From Vibrio hangzhouensis (GTDB lineage Bacteria > Pseudomonadota > Gammaproteobacteria > Enterobacterales > Vibrionaceae): a stretch of DNA of 64,000 bases. The notes under the pieces were generated by a model, which made no database searches, was not told the DNA's origin, and saw only the letters and a list, made by a program, of their open reading frames with translations. The stretch is from contig NZ_FNVG01000005.1 in NCBI RefSeq assembly GCF_900107935.1, positions 124,001 through 188,000 on the forward strand, written 5' to 3'. Position numbers and translations under genes: made by a program. The first letter of the stretch is position 1. Every line of letters begins with the position of its first letter. This document shows, one piece after another, positions 34,783-43,889 of this stretch.

Positions 34783-35526
34783 GTGGAAAATAAACCTGAA
34801 CATCAGCAAGCAGAGAATGACGATGTTGTTGTCATTGAGCAGAAAGACAAGCGCGCACGTTTGTATGTAGGTATCGCGGCGGTATTGGGATTGGCTGCTG
34901 GCGGATTGATAGGTGCTGCTATCACACAAAATGACTGGCAACAACGTTACGATGATTTGGATACACGTTATCAACAGGTACGATCGCAGACAATGCAGCA
35001 AGAAGAAACGCTTAGCGCGCAACTTGCCCAAGCCGAATCCGAATCACAGTTGAAGTTGCGTAAAGCGGTGGAAGATAAGGTCGCTGAGCATCAAACGCAG
35101 GTGGATTCTCTGAATGATACCATCGCTAAGTTAGAGCAAGAAGTGACAACTCTTCGAGGTGAGATTACAACGCAAAAGCAGCAGATCGTAAAACAAGAGA
35201 AGAAAAATACTCAGTTGGTACGACAAACCGATATCCAAAGCTCAATGTTTGAGCAATCACAAGAGCTGTTCAAGCGAGAAGCGGAACTCAAAGCTGAAGT
35301 GGCCAAGTTGGAACAAGAAAAATCAAAGATTACGCCTGACCTAGAGCGTTTGAGAAAAGATTGTGACTTGTTTTTAGCTGGGACGTCATGGGATGCGAAA
35401 TCAGATTCCTGTGATCGATATGATGCCAGTACGTCTAGAATCAGTCAGATAGAGCAGATGCTAAAAGTTCACAATATGGACCTCAACCATATTGCTTCTC
35501 TCAAGCAGGAGCTCGGTATTCAATAA
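34783..35526 (+). CDS. Membrane-anchored coiled-coil protein of unknown function
   Basis: This 247-residue protein has a charged N-terminal tail, one membrane helix (about 29-48, with a GxxxG-rich LGLAAGGLIGAAIT) and a long coiled coil (about 52-185) rich in Glu, Gln, Lys and Leu, then a short C-terminal part with two cysteines (CDLFLAGTSWDAKSDSC). The topology resembles envelope spacer or scaffold proteins, but no family is recognised. The start is a GTG at 34783 preceded by AAGAGG. It follows the 52-residue membrane-protein gene and ends at a good terminator. Confidence 0.75.
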   Translation: MENKPEHQQAENDDVVVIEQKDKRARLYVGIAAVLGLAAGGLIGAAITQNDWQQRYDDLDTRYQQVRSQTMQQEETLSAQLAQAESESQLKLRKAVEDKVAEHQTQVDSLNDTIAKLEQEVTTLRGEITTQKQQIVKQEKKNTQLVRQTDIQSSMFEQSQELFKREAELKAEVAKLEQEKSKITPDLERLRKDCDLFLAGTSWDAKSDSCDRYDASTSRISQIEQMLKVHNMDLNHIASLKQELGIQ

Positions 35527-35546
35527 TCAAACTCGTGCAAATACGA

Positions 35547-35570
35547 AAAGGGGGAGAAGTTTCTCCCTTT
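35547..35570 (+). terminator. Terminator after the coiled-coil protein gene
   Basis: A GGGGGAGAA strand pairs with TTCTCCCTTT (with G-T pairs) and is followed by a run of T. It lies about 20 bases after the stop codon. Confidence 0.8.
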
Positions 35571-35714
35571 TTTTATTTGTTCAAATAATGTTCAGCTCCA
35601 AGGTTCGGTGTGACGTTAATCTGTGACGTTGTCTGATTAGTAAGTGTTTAGTCTTTGGTTAAAAATATCAGCCTAACTTTTCCAGTTGTAATCAAAATGG
35701 CTAAGAGGCAAAAC

Positions 35715-36104
35715 ATGAAAAAGACATTAACCTTTATTATTGCACTAAACCTTTTAGGTTGCTCTGCGGTGGCAATTAATGAAGAGGCTAAACTAGTAAG
35801 AATTATGGATATGGAACCTGCTGAATGTGTATTCTTAGGTGAAGTCGATGGGTCGCAGGGAAACTGGTTTACCGCAGATATGACCAGAGACCGAAATATC
35901 TTGGTCGGCGCAAGAAATAAGATAAGAAATAAGGCACATGCATTGGGGGCGAATGTCGTTGTCATTAAAAAGAGTGTCGATAATAGCAATGAAGGATTAC
36001 ATGTCTTTAGTGATAAAGACGGGTTGAGTCTGACGAGTAGCAAAGGAACCTACAGCAGTACGCTCATCGGTGAAGCATTCTACTGCGAATCGACAAAGTT
36101 ATAA
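35715..36104 (+). CDS. DUF4156-like lipoprotein
   Basis: This 129-residue protein has a lipoprotein signal with lipobox LLGC (Cys16), so it is attached to the envelope. The mature part, with EECVFLGEV-like AECVFLGEVDG, the helix ARNKIRNKAHALGANVVVI and a C-terminal GEAFYC, fits the DUF4156 family of small enterobacterial and Vibrio lipoproteins. The ATG at 35715 follows AAGAGGCAAAAC; an earlier start at 35655 is rejected because it would bury the signal. The function is unknown. Confidence 0.75.
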   Translation: MKKTLTFIIALNLLGCSAVAINEEAKLVRIMDMEPAECVFLGEVDGSQGNWFTADMTRDRNILVGARNKIRNKAHALGANVVVIKKSVDNSNEGLHVFSDKDGLSLTSSKGTYSSTLIGEAFYCESTKL

Positions 36105-36314
36105 TGATATTTTCAAATAAAACCAGAGAGGGGGAACTGGTTGCCCTAGTAAGAGAAAAGCAATAAACATCTCGATCGATTTCAAATTAAAATGCAATTG
36201 ATAATATTCAAGTTGGCTGTGCCCATTATATTGATCGTAATTACTCCATACCTATGATTACGTTATTGTTAAGTCGTATTAAAATCCTCAAAAATAAAGA
36301 TTATTTGAGGGTTA

Positions 36315-37181
36315 ATGTTGATGAAATACCGAGTAAGTGCTTCAGGCATTGCCTACGTTTCATTATTTTCTGCGGTCAGTGTAGCTGAAGGGGTTAAGTT
36401 TGTTGAGCAAAAACCCCAAGTGGTCAACGCGATCGACTACCAACAAAGTCTAAACCTGGCGGAATACTACGTCAGTGAAAAGCTCGATGGAATAAGAGCG
36501 GTTTGGACTGGCGCAGAACTTGTAACCAGAAGTGGCCGGGTAATCAATGCGCCACGCTGGTTTACCGCACCTTTACCCGACGTGATGATAGAAGGTGAGT
36601 TGTGGGCAGGGAGAAACCAGTTCTCTTTAGTTCAGAAAACGGTACTCGATAGAATACCAGATGAAAAGTCGTGGAAGGGCATAACGTTTATGCTCTTTGA
36701 TGTGCCGGGGCACTTGGGGACATTTGAAAAACGCTATGAATTTCTCAGGTCTTATTGCGATAGCAATGGAATGACTCATATCCGCTGCGTTGAACAAAAG
36801 ACCGTTTCCTCACACAGTGAATTGCAGCAATACTTACAGCAGCTTACCAGTCGTCACGCTGAGGGCCTGATGTTGAAATTACGTCATGAGGTTTACCATC
36901 CGGGAAGGAACCGCTCGCTGGTTAAAATGAAAGCAGTACAGGATATGGATGGGGTGGTCGTTGGCTACAGGCAAGGCCAGGGCAAATACCAAGGGCAGTT
37001 GGGTTCTTTGCTTATAGAGCTGGATGACGGTGTGCGCTTTTATTTAGGATCGGGTTTGAGTGACTCAGAACGTGCAAATCCGCCTAAAGTCGGTGAAGTT
37101 GTTACGTTTAAACACAATGGATGGACGGTGAACGGTATCCCCCGTTTTGCACGATTTTATCGAATTCGGGAGGTAGAATGA
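36315..37181 (+). CDS. ATP-dependent DNA ligase of the secreted LigE type
   Basis: This 288-residue protein is a minimal ATP-dependent DNA ligase. An N-terminal hydrophobic stretch (about 8-24, ending SVAEG) is a signal peptide for the periplasm. Motif I is EKLDGIRAVW with the adenylated Lys56. RSGRVI, IEGELW, FMLFDVPG and EGLMLKL follow as motifs Ia to IV, and LVKMKAVQDMDGVVVGY is motif V. The C-terminal OB fold is short. A second ATG two codons later is also possible. Such LigE proteins occur in naturally competent Gram-negative genera and may repair incoming DNA or extracellular DNA. It stands alone with 210 bases upstream. Confidence 0.9.
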   Translation: MLMKYRVSASGIAYVSLFSAVSVAEGVKFVEQKPQVVNAIDYQQSLNLAEYYVSEKLDGIRAVWTGAELVTRSGRVINAPRWFTAPLPDVMIEGELWAGRNQFSLVQKTVLDRIPDEKSWKGITFMLFDVPGHLGTFEKRYEFLRSYCDSNGMTHIRCVEQKTVSSHSELQQYLQQLTSRHAEGLMLKLRHEVYHPGRNRSLVKMKAVQDMDGVVVGYRQGQGKYQGQLGSLLIELDDGVRFYLGSGLSDSERANPPKVGEVVTFKHNGWTVNGIPRFARFYRIREVE

Positions 37182-37210
37182 GAGCGGGTGCTCAGTCGGA
37201 AGATATGAGT

Positions 37211-38275
37211 TCATTCGGTGCGAATGGCATGAAGGGTCTTACCACAACGCTTAAATAACGATTGCCAATAGTTGACGTGCTGTTTGATTGCCAATGAGAA
37301 CTCGTCGTGAATCAGGTGAATATCATAGCGGTCAGTTTGCGAGCGTGCCTGCTGTTCCAGTACAGTAGAAATAAATGCAGTATGTTGGGCGATGGTGTGA
37401 TACTCAGAATCCAAATACGACAGATAGGGTTGAATGTTGGCAGCAAAAACGTTGTTAAACACATTAATCAAATAGTTAAATTTGGTTTTATCACGGTTTT
37501 TTCCACAGACAATGTTTGCGTCATAACGTATGAGTTGCTCCGTTGTCACGTTCAGCCAATCGGAGCTGTTTTTGAGTGAAAATGCCAGACGACCAACGAA
37601 GTTGTTTTTTTCTAGTACTTCCTGATAGGGCGTAATGAGAGGGGGAGGCGTAAGTGTTCCTTGTTTCGAGGAGGCTTCTAAGATGTACCGGGCCGTCTCA
37701 TTAAGAACTTCAAATGATGATTTTACCTGTACTGCCATACTTGCTTTGCTTCTTTCCAACCACCGGTGACCACTTAACTGAGCACGCATTGCATCACTGG
37801 TTAATACAAGATTACTGAAGTAGTCGTTGAGGTAACGGTATTTGGTATCCAAGATGACCTGTAGATCGTTCTTTAATTGCTCCTCAAGCAAATTTGAAGT
37901 GAGGCATTGCTCAAGCCCATCGATCAACTGAGTTTGATAATCGAAATTTCGGAACTGATCCTGTACTTTACCGAGCACGGAATTACGCTCAGCAATCAGG
38001 CCAAATAAGCCGCACTTCCTCAACTGGTAACTATCAACTAACCCCAATGTTGTTCGTGGAATCTCTTTGTGAAGATCTCGTTTGTCGGGAAGCTCAATAA
38101 CACGTATAACAGGGGCGGCGACAGGAACGCTGCCCTGTACTGACACAATTCTTTGCTGATAGTCTTCAAAATGATGGGATACGTCACCACTTTGAAAGCA
38201 GCCTGCCAGAAGAAACGCCAGTGTGAGGACCTTTAGCCAATATGATGCAAGCGAAAGAGTTATCTGGTTTGACAC
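37211..38275 (-). CDS. DUF3080-family lipoprotein
   Basis: This protein of about 354 residues has a lipobox LLAGC about 25 residues into the form begun at a GTG at 38275. A TTG at 38329 is an alternative start that would add 18 residues. The mature part is mostly helical with four or more conserved-looking cysteines (RKCGL, EQCLTS, NIVCGK, KRCGKT). The length, lipoprotein signal and position next to norM fit the DUF3080 family of Vibrio. The function is unknown; its place before the end of norM suggests it follows norM in a leftward transcript. Confidence 0.75.
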   Translation of the reverse strand: MSNQITLSLASYWLKVLTLAFLLAGCFQSGDVSHHFEDYQQRIVSVQGSVPVAAPVIRVIELPDKRDLHKEIPRTTLGLVDSYQLRKCGLFGLIAERNSVLGKVQDQFRNFDYQTQLIDGLEQCLTSNLLEEQLKNDLQVILDTKYRYLNDYFSNLVLTSDAMRAQLSGHRWLERSKASMAVQVKSSFEVLNETARYILEASSKQGTLTPPPLITPYQEVLEKNNFVGRLAFSLKNSSDWLNVTTEQLIRYDANIVCGKNRDKTKFNYLINVFNNVFAANIQPYLSYLDSEYHTIAQHTAFISTVLEQQARSQTDRYDIHLIHDEFSLAIKQHVNYWQSLFKRCGKTLHAIRTE

Positions 38276-38358
38276 ATTTACACCGTCAACGGGGACTATA
38301 TCTTTATAGTAGTACGTCAGACGATGCAATAGCGCCTACTTTGTGCGTTGACCGCAGT

Positions 38359-39729
38359 CTACCTGCTGGCAAACTCCAACTGTAATGCCTCATTTTGTTT
38401 GTGCATCCAGATCAAGCGAAAAGCTAACAGAACAGCGGCGCTGGAAAGTCCGGCGATGAAGCCCAGCCAGAAACCGACAATGCCCATCCTCTCTACCAGT
38501 AAATCGGTCATACCGAGTACGTAACCCAGCGGTAAGCCGATGATCCAATAGGCGACAAAGGTACGATTAAAGATGGCCTTCATGTCCTTGTAACCTCTCA
38601 ATGCTCCCGCAGCGACAACCTGAATCGCGTCGGTACATTGGTATATTGCAGCAAAGACCAGCAGATGCATCGCGAGCACCACTACTTCGGGGTTATCGGT
38701 GTAGAGGTGAACGATCTGTTGTTTAAATAATACAGTGCAGGCAGCGGTAAATATTGCTGTTGCTAAGCCGACGGCTAGTCCAACACGACAGGCAATAACC
38801 GCTCCCTCTGTATCTGTTTCACCCAACTTATGTCCAACTCGAATGCTTACTGCAGCGCCAATACTCATTGGAATCATAAACACCAAAGAAGAGAAATTCA
38901 TCGCCACCTGATGAGAGGCTACCACCAGCGAGCCAAGTGGCGCGACAATCAAAGAGACGACGGCAAACAACGTGACTTCGAAAAACATTGCTGCAGCGAC
39001 AGGAAATCCCAGGTTGAACAGACGTTTTAGTGCTCTCAGCTCAGGTGGATGCCAATGTTTGAACAACTCAATGTGCTGAAGTCTGGGGGTAGTTGTCGCG
39101 TAAAAAAGCATCATCAGGAACATCAGCCAATAAACGATCGTTGTCGCTACGCCACAGCCAACGCCTCCGAGAGCAGGCGCTCCGAACTTGCCATATACAA
39201 AAATCCAGTTAAGTGGAATATTGATGATGAGCCCAATAAAGCCGATGACCATGGCCGGTTTGGTAAGAGACATTCCATCGGTATAGCTGCGAAGTGTTTG
39301 AAATAGTAGAAAGGCAGGAACCGCAAAAATGACCGCATAGATATAACCAACGGTTTTGTCTGCCATTACAGTTTCGACATCCATGAGCGCTAGTATAGTT
39401 TCTATCTGTAATAGCACCAGAATGATAGGCCCACTGATGATAAGTGCCATCACTATGCCTTGGTGGATTTCAAATGGAATTTGTCGTTGTTTCCCTGCGC
39501 CATTGAGTTGTGCTATCACAGGAACGAGAGCCATTAACAACCCAATACCGAATAGAATCGATGGCAGCCAAACGCTAGCGGCAATAGAAACCGCTGCCAT
39601 ATCAATGGCGCTCACACCGCCTGCCATTATGGTGTCAACAAACCCCATACCTGTTTGGGCTATGGAGGCTATCAAAACAGGAGAGGCGAGTTTGAGAAGG
39701 TTTTTGGCTTCTGTCTGGTAACGTTGCAC
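38359..39729 (-). CDS. norM: MATE-family multidrug efflux pump (NorM)
   Basis: This 456-residue inner-membrane protein has twelve helices and closely matches Vibrio NorM: EAKNLLKLASPVLIASIAQTGMGFVDTIMAGG at the N-terminus, SIWLPSILFGIG-like residues, and the second-half repeat GFPVAAAMFFEVTLFAVVSL. It exports cationic drugs and fluoroquinolones in exchange for Na+. The GTG at 39729 (VQRYQTEAKN) gives the family length and has GGAA upstream; a TTG at 39813 would add 28 odd residues. The gene is leftward, 83 bases ahead of the DUF3080 gene, and divergent from the VOC gene. Confidence 0.95.
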   Translation of the reverse strand: MQRYQTEAKNLLKLASPVLIASIAQTGMGFVDTIMAGGVSAIDMAAVSIAASVWLPSILFGIGLLMALVPVIAQLNGAGKQRQIPFEIHQGIVMALIISGPIILVLLQIETILALMDVETVMADKTVGYIYAVIFAVPAFLLFQTLRSYTDGMSLTKPAMVIGFIGLIINIPLNWIFVYGKFGAPALGGVGCGVATTIVYWLMFLMMLFYATTTPRLQHIELFKHWHPPELRALKRLFNLGFPVAAAMFFEVTLFAVVSLIVAPLGSLVVASHQVAMNFSSLVFMIPMSIGAAVSIRVGHKLGETDTEGAVIACRVGLAVGLATAIFTAACTVLFKQQIVHLYTDNPEVVVLAMHLLVFAAIYQCTDAIQVVAAGALRGYKDMKAIFNRTFVAYWIIGLPLGYVLGMTDLLVERMGIVGFWLGFIAGLSSAAVLLAFRLIWMHKQNEALQLEFASR

Positions 39730-39913
39730 AAATGATTCCGTTCGGTGGATTGATTTGATGAATAATAATGAATATTTACATTGACCACCATGATTTATTG
39801 TCTGTACGGTCAATCATCCGCCAGAATTCTGCAAATCAACGATACCTCACAGCAGGTCAGCTAAACCATTATTAAGATATATGACAGAAAGATGGAATAC
39901 ATAAGGAAACGAT

Positions 39914-40270
39914 ATGTCGAAGCATGGAAAACTGGATTACGTGGAATTTGCTGCAAGCGACCTCAATTTAACAAAGCGATTTTTTCATCAAGCATTTGAA
40001 TGGCACTTTCAAGACTATGGCCCCGAGTATACGGCATTTTCGAATGAGGGCCTCAATGGGGGCTTCTATCAGGCAAACCTCTGTTCAAAATCTAGCCAGG
40101 GAGGGGCGTTGCTGGTGTTCTATAGTGATGATATTGAAGCTACCTATCAAAAGATAGTTAATTGTGGCGGTGAAATTGTACGAGAGATCTTTGATTTTCC
40201 GGGTGGTTGCCGCTTTCATTTTACCGAACCGAGCGGCAATGAATTTGCAGTGTGGTCTGAGACACGATAG
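39914..40270 (+). CDS. VOC-family protein (glyoxalase/bleomycin resistance fold)
   Basis: This 118-residue protein has two beta-alpha-beta-beta-beta units of the vicinal oxygen chelate fold: KLDYVEFAASDLNLTKRFFHQAFEW at the start and DIEATYQKIVNCGGEIV followed by GGCRFHFTEPSGNEFAVWSE. It is of the short single-domain type (YaeR/CFP-30-like), which acts as a dimer. The metal ligands cannot be fixed by eye, and the substrate is unknown. It stands alone, divergent from norM. Confidence 0.85.
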   Translation: MSKHGKLDYVEFAASDLNLTKRFFHQAFEWHFQDYGPEYTAFSNEGLNGGFYQANLCSKSSQGGALLVFYSDDIEATYQKIVNCGGEIVREIFDFPGGCRFHFTEPSGNEFAVWSETR

Positions 40271-40280
40271 TGACTGAAAA

Positions 40281-40304
40281 GGCTCTGAAGTATCATTCAG
40301 AGCC
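40281..40304. terminator. Terminator after the VOC gene
   Basis: GGCTCTGAA at 40281-40289 pairs with TTCAGAGCC at 40296-40304. The gene purT ends 32 bases further on the other strand. The T tail is weak, so it may serve partly as a shared stop. Confidence 0.7.
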
Positions 40305-40335
40305 CTTGCTATCTGTATTGCACTGAACGTGAAAT

Positions 40336-41511
40336 TTAGTAAATCACTTTCACTTTTTTTGCACAATTTACGGCATCGTCAATGGCGGTTTCGACTGACT
40401 TACGTTTGGTTAGTACCACGCCTAAACGTCGGCGCCCATCAATGTCGGGCTTACCAAATAAACGAAGTTGTGTCTGTGGCAAACACAGTGCATCGTCCAG
40501 ACCCTCGAAACGGATATTGTTGGACGTACCCTGTCCAAGTATGACGGCTGATGCGGCTGGACCATTCTGAGTAATGCCATTAATAGGCAGTCCGGTAAAC
40601 GCTCGTACGTGTAACGCAAATTCTGACATCTCTTGCGAAATAAGAGTGACCAGTCCGGTATCATGCGGGCGAGGGGAGACCTCATTGAAAATGACTTTGT
40701 CACCTTTAACAAAGAGTTCTACGCCGAAAATACCATAGCCGCCAAGTGCATTGACGACTTGCTCTGCGGTATATTCTGCGGCTTTGAGCGCATTTGCTGA
40801 CATGGCTTGTGGTTGCCATGATTCACGATAATCTCCGTCTTCCTGACGATGACCTACCGGCGCACAAAAGTGCACGCCATCCACTGCTCTTACTGTAAGC
40901 AACGTAATTTCGTAATCGAAATCGATAAAACCTTCAACAATGACGCGCCCCGCACCCGTGCGGCCGCCTTCTTGAGCATAAGTCCAGGCACTGTCGATAT
41001 CGGCTTCAGTCTTAATTACGCTTTGTCCTTTGCCAGATGAGCTCATCACCGGTTTTACAACGCACGGTACACCAACCTGAGCGACCGCTGCTTTAAAGTC
41101 ATCATAGTTATCCGCAAACTGATATGGGGATGTATTCAACCCAAGCTCTTCAGCTGCGAGACGACGAATACCTTCACGGTTCATCGTTAGCTTGGTTGCA
41201 TTGGCAGTGGGGACCACATTCAATCCTTTCTGCTCAAGTTCCACAAGCTTATCGGTAGCAATGGCTTCAATTTCAGGTACGACGTAGTCTGGTCTTTCTT
41301 TGCTGATGATTTGCTCTAAAGCTTCTCCATCTAACATATCAAGAACATAGCTACGGTGAGCCACTTGCATTGCTGGCGCATCAGCATAGCGATCACAAGC
41401 GATAACTTCTAATCCGAGTCGCTGACATTCAATGGCTACTTCTTTGCCCAGTTCACCAGAGCCTAACAGTAATACACGTGTAGCATTTTCACTAGTTGCT
41501 GTACCAAACAT
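40336..41511 (-). CDS. purT: Formate-dependent phosphoribosylglycinamide formyltransferase (PurT)
   Basis: This 391-residue ATP-grasp enzyme makes formyl-GAR from GAR, formate and ATP in purine synthesis. It aligns through its length with the E. coli protein: [87 protein letters not shown], and [10 protein letters not shown]. The ATG at 41511 follows AAGGATTTTAT and gives the family length; an ATG seven codons earlier is less likely. A PurR-like box lies about 60 bases upstream. Confidence 0.96.
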   Translation of the reverse strand: MFGTATSENATRVLLLGSGELGKEVAIECQRLGLEVIACDRYADAPAMQVAHRSYVLDMLDGEALEQIISKERPDYVVPEIEAIATDKLVELEQKGLNVVPTANATKLTMNREGIRRLAAEELGLNTSPYQFADNYDDFKAAVAQVGVPCVVKPVMSSSGKGQSVIKTEADIDSAWTYAQEGGRTGAGRVIVEGFIDFDYEITLLTVRAVDGVHFCAPVGHRQEDGDYRESWQPQAMSANALKAAEYTAEQVVNALGGYGIFGVELFVKGDKVIFNEVSPRPHDTGLVTLISQEMSEFALHVRAFTGLPINGITQNGPAASAVILGQGTSNNIRFEGLDDALCLPQTQLRLFGKPDIDGRRRLGVVLTKRKSVETAIDDAVNCAKKVKVIY

Positions 41512-41572
41512 ATAAAATCCTTGAACATTCATGAGGAAGAATTGCGGTGGATCATACTGGATTGGGACAGGA

Positions 41573-41588
41573 AAGCAATCGTTTGCGC
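41573..41588. promoter_or_regulatory. PurR-like operator upstream of purT
   Basis: Read leftwards, GCGCAAACGATTGCTT agrees with the PUR box ACGCAAACGTTTGCGT at 13 of 16 positions, including the central core. It is 62 bases before the start codon, a suitable place for repression by PurR. Confidence 0.7.
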
Positions 41589-41615
41589 GGTTTTTATTTG
41601 ATGAAAAGGATTACG

Positions 41616-41657
41616 ATATAGATACAGCCCAGCATCAAGGCAGGGCTGTATCTATAT
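41616..41657. terminator. Long perfect hairpin between cdd and purT
   Basis: ATATAGATACAGCCC at 41616-41630 pairs exactly with GGGCTGTATCTATAT at 41643-41657 around a 12-base loop. It directly follows the cdd stop codon and so probably ends the cdd transcript before the purT promoter, though a T run is lacking. Confidence 0.65.
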
Positions 41658-41671
41658 TGGGAATCAGGCTA

Positions 41672-42559
41672 TTAAATGGAAACGTATTCTAGCTGTATAT
41701 CAGGGTCAATGGCTTCAAGTGTGGCCTGAGTGTCGGCCAGATGGCTGATCTTTCCATTTGCGACTTCAGCAAGCGCGGCAAGCTGAATGTCCTCGAATCT
41801 CTGGCCGTCAAGTAGCAACTGAACAAAGGCAACTTGTAAAGGTGGCAGACTTGGGTTGAATGCAGCGTTTTCAGCATAGGCACCTTGATAGGTCTTCCCA
41901 TTTTTCATTGCGATTGCAACGCCACTCAGATTTGACGTATAAGGAGCATGACTTCGGTTGAGGGCGGCCACGGCCTGTTGTACCAAGCTATCAGACTCTT
42001 CGGTTGACAGGTTATGCGCCTGAGGGCTCATCAAGCCTTCACTGATGCCCAGATCTTTTGGACCAAATGACTCAGGCAAATATTCTTGCAGTGTCATCGC
42101 GTCTCTTTGGGGCAACTGTACAATCAGCTCTTCTGCCGTTGTTAACTCATTCATGAACTGGCGACAGTGGCCGCAAGGGCTAAAGTTAATCGTAATGTCT
42201 TTCAGCCCGGTTTCGCCTTTCATCCAGGCGTGGCTGATTGCGGATTGTTCTGCATGAACCGTTTGACCGAGCTGCGCGCCCATGATTTCCATGTTAGCGC
42301 CAAAATAGAGTTTACCAGACGTGCCTCTTACGATGGCTCCAACATAAAATTCAGAGATGGGTGCGTATGAGTACGCCGCAGCAAATGGCAGCAATGCGAC
42401 ACGTAATTCATCATCTTCTAAGCCAGAGATTGTTCGCAGTTGTTCAAATTGCTGTTGAGACAAAGTAGCATCGAAGTGTGACGCGGTAATGATAGGTCTG
42501 AGAAAGTTAGCGATTGGCTCTGGCACTTCTGCTAGCGCTGAATCAAAACGATCTGTCAT
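41672..42559 (-). CDS. cdd: Cytidine deaminase (Cdd)
   Basis: This 295-residue enzyme is of the long dimeric E. coli type and deaminates cytidine and deoxycytidine. The zinc site is His102 with catalytic Glu104 (HAEQSA) and Cys129 and Cys132 (PCGHC), at the same residue numbers as in E. coli. The C-terminal half is a second, zinc-free copy of the fold. It follows the LrgA/LrgB genes, as in the yohJ-yohK-cdd order of E. coli, with CRP- and CytR-like sites upstream. Confidence 0.95.
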   Translation of the reverse strand: MTDRFDSALAEVPEPIANFLRPIITASHFDATLSQQQFEQLRTISGLEDDELRVALLPFAAAYSYAPISEFYVGAIVRGTSGKLYFGANMEIMGAQLGQTVHAEQSAISHAWMKGETGLKDITINFSPCGHCRQFMNELTTAEELIVQLPQRDAMTLQEYLPESFGPKDLGISEGLMSPQAHNLSTEESDSLVQQAVAALNRSHAPYTSNLSGVAIAMKNGKTYQGAYAENAAFNPSLPPLQVAFVQLLLDGQRFEDIQLAALAEVANGKISHLADTQATLEAIDPDIQLEYVSI

Positions 42560-42621
42560 GCTGTGTCCTTTGAAATTGCGTTTGGTTTACCCACATTCTA
42601 TGTAAGAAAAGGATATTTAAT

Positions 42622-42637
42622 CGTGATGGGAGTCACA
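42622..42637. promoter_or_regulatory. CRP-like site upstream of cdd
   Basis: CGTGA-TGGGAG-TCACA matches TGTGA-N6-TCACA at nine of ten positions and lies 63 bases before the cdd start. E. coli cdd is activated by CRP, so the site fits known control. Confidence 0.65.
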
Positions 42638-42645
42638 TATAAATG

Positions 42646-42659
42646 TGCAATAAATGCAA
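42646..42659. promoter_or_regulatory. CytR-like repeat beside the CRP site of cdd
   Basis: TGCAA-TAAA-TGCAA is a direct repeat of the core seen in CytR operators (read leftwards TTGCATTTATTGCA). It adjoins the CRP-like site, as expected for CytR-CRP control of nucleoside genes. Confidence 0.45.
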
Positions 42660-42739
42660 ATGATCAGCAATAAGAGTGATGTCACACATTTTAGTGCCGA
42701 TTTGACTCAAAAACATAATCGGCACCAGGTAGTAATAGT

Positions 42740-43426
42740 TTAAGCAAGTAGATCGCCAAACCAAAGAGCAAAAGCAAAGACGGAAGGTGCAAGGATTGAC
42801 GTAATCACCCCACACACTACGAGAGCAAGTGAACTGAAAGCGGCGTCTCTTGGGTCCTTCTCGGCGCAAGTCGCTGTACCGAGGGCGTGGGAAACTGTCC
42901 CCATGGTTAAACCTTTTGCAATCGGGTGGGTGATTCCAAGTAGATTGTAAATTGGGTAGGCAAGAATGGCGCCAAACAGTCCGACCAGGAGTACAAGAAT
43001 GGCTGCAATAGCGGGTTCGCCTCCAAGATGGCTTGATACTTCCATAGCAATCGGAGTGGTAACCGATTTACCCAATAGGCTCGCAACTAGTTCCATATCT
43101 GCACCGAGCCACACAGCAATCATCGAAGCACTGAACATGGATGCAATACTTCCAACACCGCAAGCTAGCGCTATAATTCGCCAATTGGCCCGAATTTGGG
43201 GTATTTGCTCATACAGTGGGTAAGCAAGAGCAACGACTGCGGGTTGCAATAGATAACTGATCCATTCGTTGTCAGCGTAATAAGTCTCAAAAGGTACTTT
43301 AAGAAATGTGAGCAGTGGAATGAGTATCACAATGCTAATCAGCAACGGATTAAACAGAGGGTTTCTTGCTTTTAGTGCTATATAACGCGCCAGAAAAAAT
43401 ACAGCGACAGTGACCAACAACCACAT
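42740..43426 (-). CDS. yohK: LrgB/CidB-family membrane protein (YohK-like)
   Basis: This 228-residue protein has six to seven helices and the LrgB features LLQPAVVALAYPLYEQ, LGKSVTTPIAMEVSSHLGG, and GTVSHALGTATCAE. In Gram-positives the family modulates murein hydrolases and also carries small organic acids; in enteric bacteria it lies before cdd. It begins one base after the LrgA-like gene. In E. coli yohJ-yohK-cdd appear together, and the proposal that the pair moves nucleosides or metabolites is an inference only. Confidence 0.9.
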   Translation of the reverse strand: MWLLVTVAVFFLARYIALKARNPLFNPLLISIVILIPLLTFLKVPFETYYADNEWISYLLQPAVVALAYPLYEQIPQIRANWRIIALACGVGSIASMFSASMIAVWLGADMELVASLLGKSVTTPIAMEVSSHLGGEPAIAAILVLLVGLFGAILAYPIYNLLGITHPIAKGLTMGTVSHALGTATCAEKDPRDAAFSSLALVVCGVITSILAPSVFAFALWFGDLLA

Positions 43427-43427
43427 G

Positions 43428-43793
43428 TTAGCTATCTCCTTTCTTTAGGAATCGATCCAAAAATAGCGCCAGAATTGTGAGCACGATAAGGGTTCCACCA
43501 ATTGCGCTTGCCAAAATGGGCAGAGCGTTGGCTATCAACATGTCAAAATGATTCATAAGACCGACACTGATCGGTACAAACAGCAAAATCATGTAACGAA
43601 TAAAGATATGCGCCCCCGGCTGAACCAGTTTTACAGGTAGAAGGCCACTAGCCATGGCGGAAAACAAAATGAGCATGCCAAAAATACTTCCGGGTACAGA
43701 CACATCCAGTAGGTGTTGTATTGTGTTTCCGATAAAAAGTGCGGCAAAAATAATAGCAATTGACAATACAGTATGAAGCGCGGTCTTAATCAT
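43428..43793 (-). CDS. yohJ: LrgA/CidA-family membrane protein (YohJ-like)
   Basis: This 121-residue protein has four helices and the LrgA signature [12 protein letters not shown] and [17 protein letters not shown]. It is the small partner of the LrgB-like protein. The ATG at 43793 follows AAGAGGAAGCC and gives the normal length; an earlier start at 43841 would add 16 polar residues. It heads the yohJ-yohK-cdd set. Confidence 0.88.
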   Translation of the reverse strand: MIKTALHTVLSIAIIFAALFIGNTIQHLLDVSVPGSIFGMLILFSAMASGLLPVKLVQPGAHIFIRYMILLFVPISVGLMNHFDMLIANALPILASAIGGTLIVLTILALFLDRFLKKGDS

Positions 43794-43889
43794 GGCTTCC
43801 TCTTTTTCTTGTTGGAAATACTCTCCTAAATATGCAGCCATACTAAGACGAAGGTTATATGGCTGCGATTCGGCTACGGGCAGGAGAAG

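Noticed and set aside
35648..36043. Open frame of 131 codons opposite the DUF4156-like lipoprotein
   Set aside because: The forward frame has a lipobox and a ribosome-binding site; the reverse frame mirrors it.
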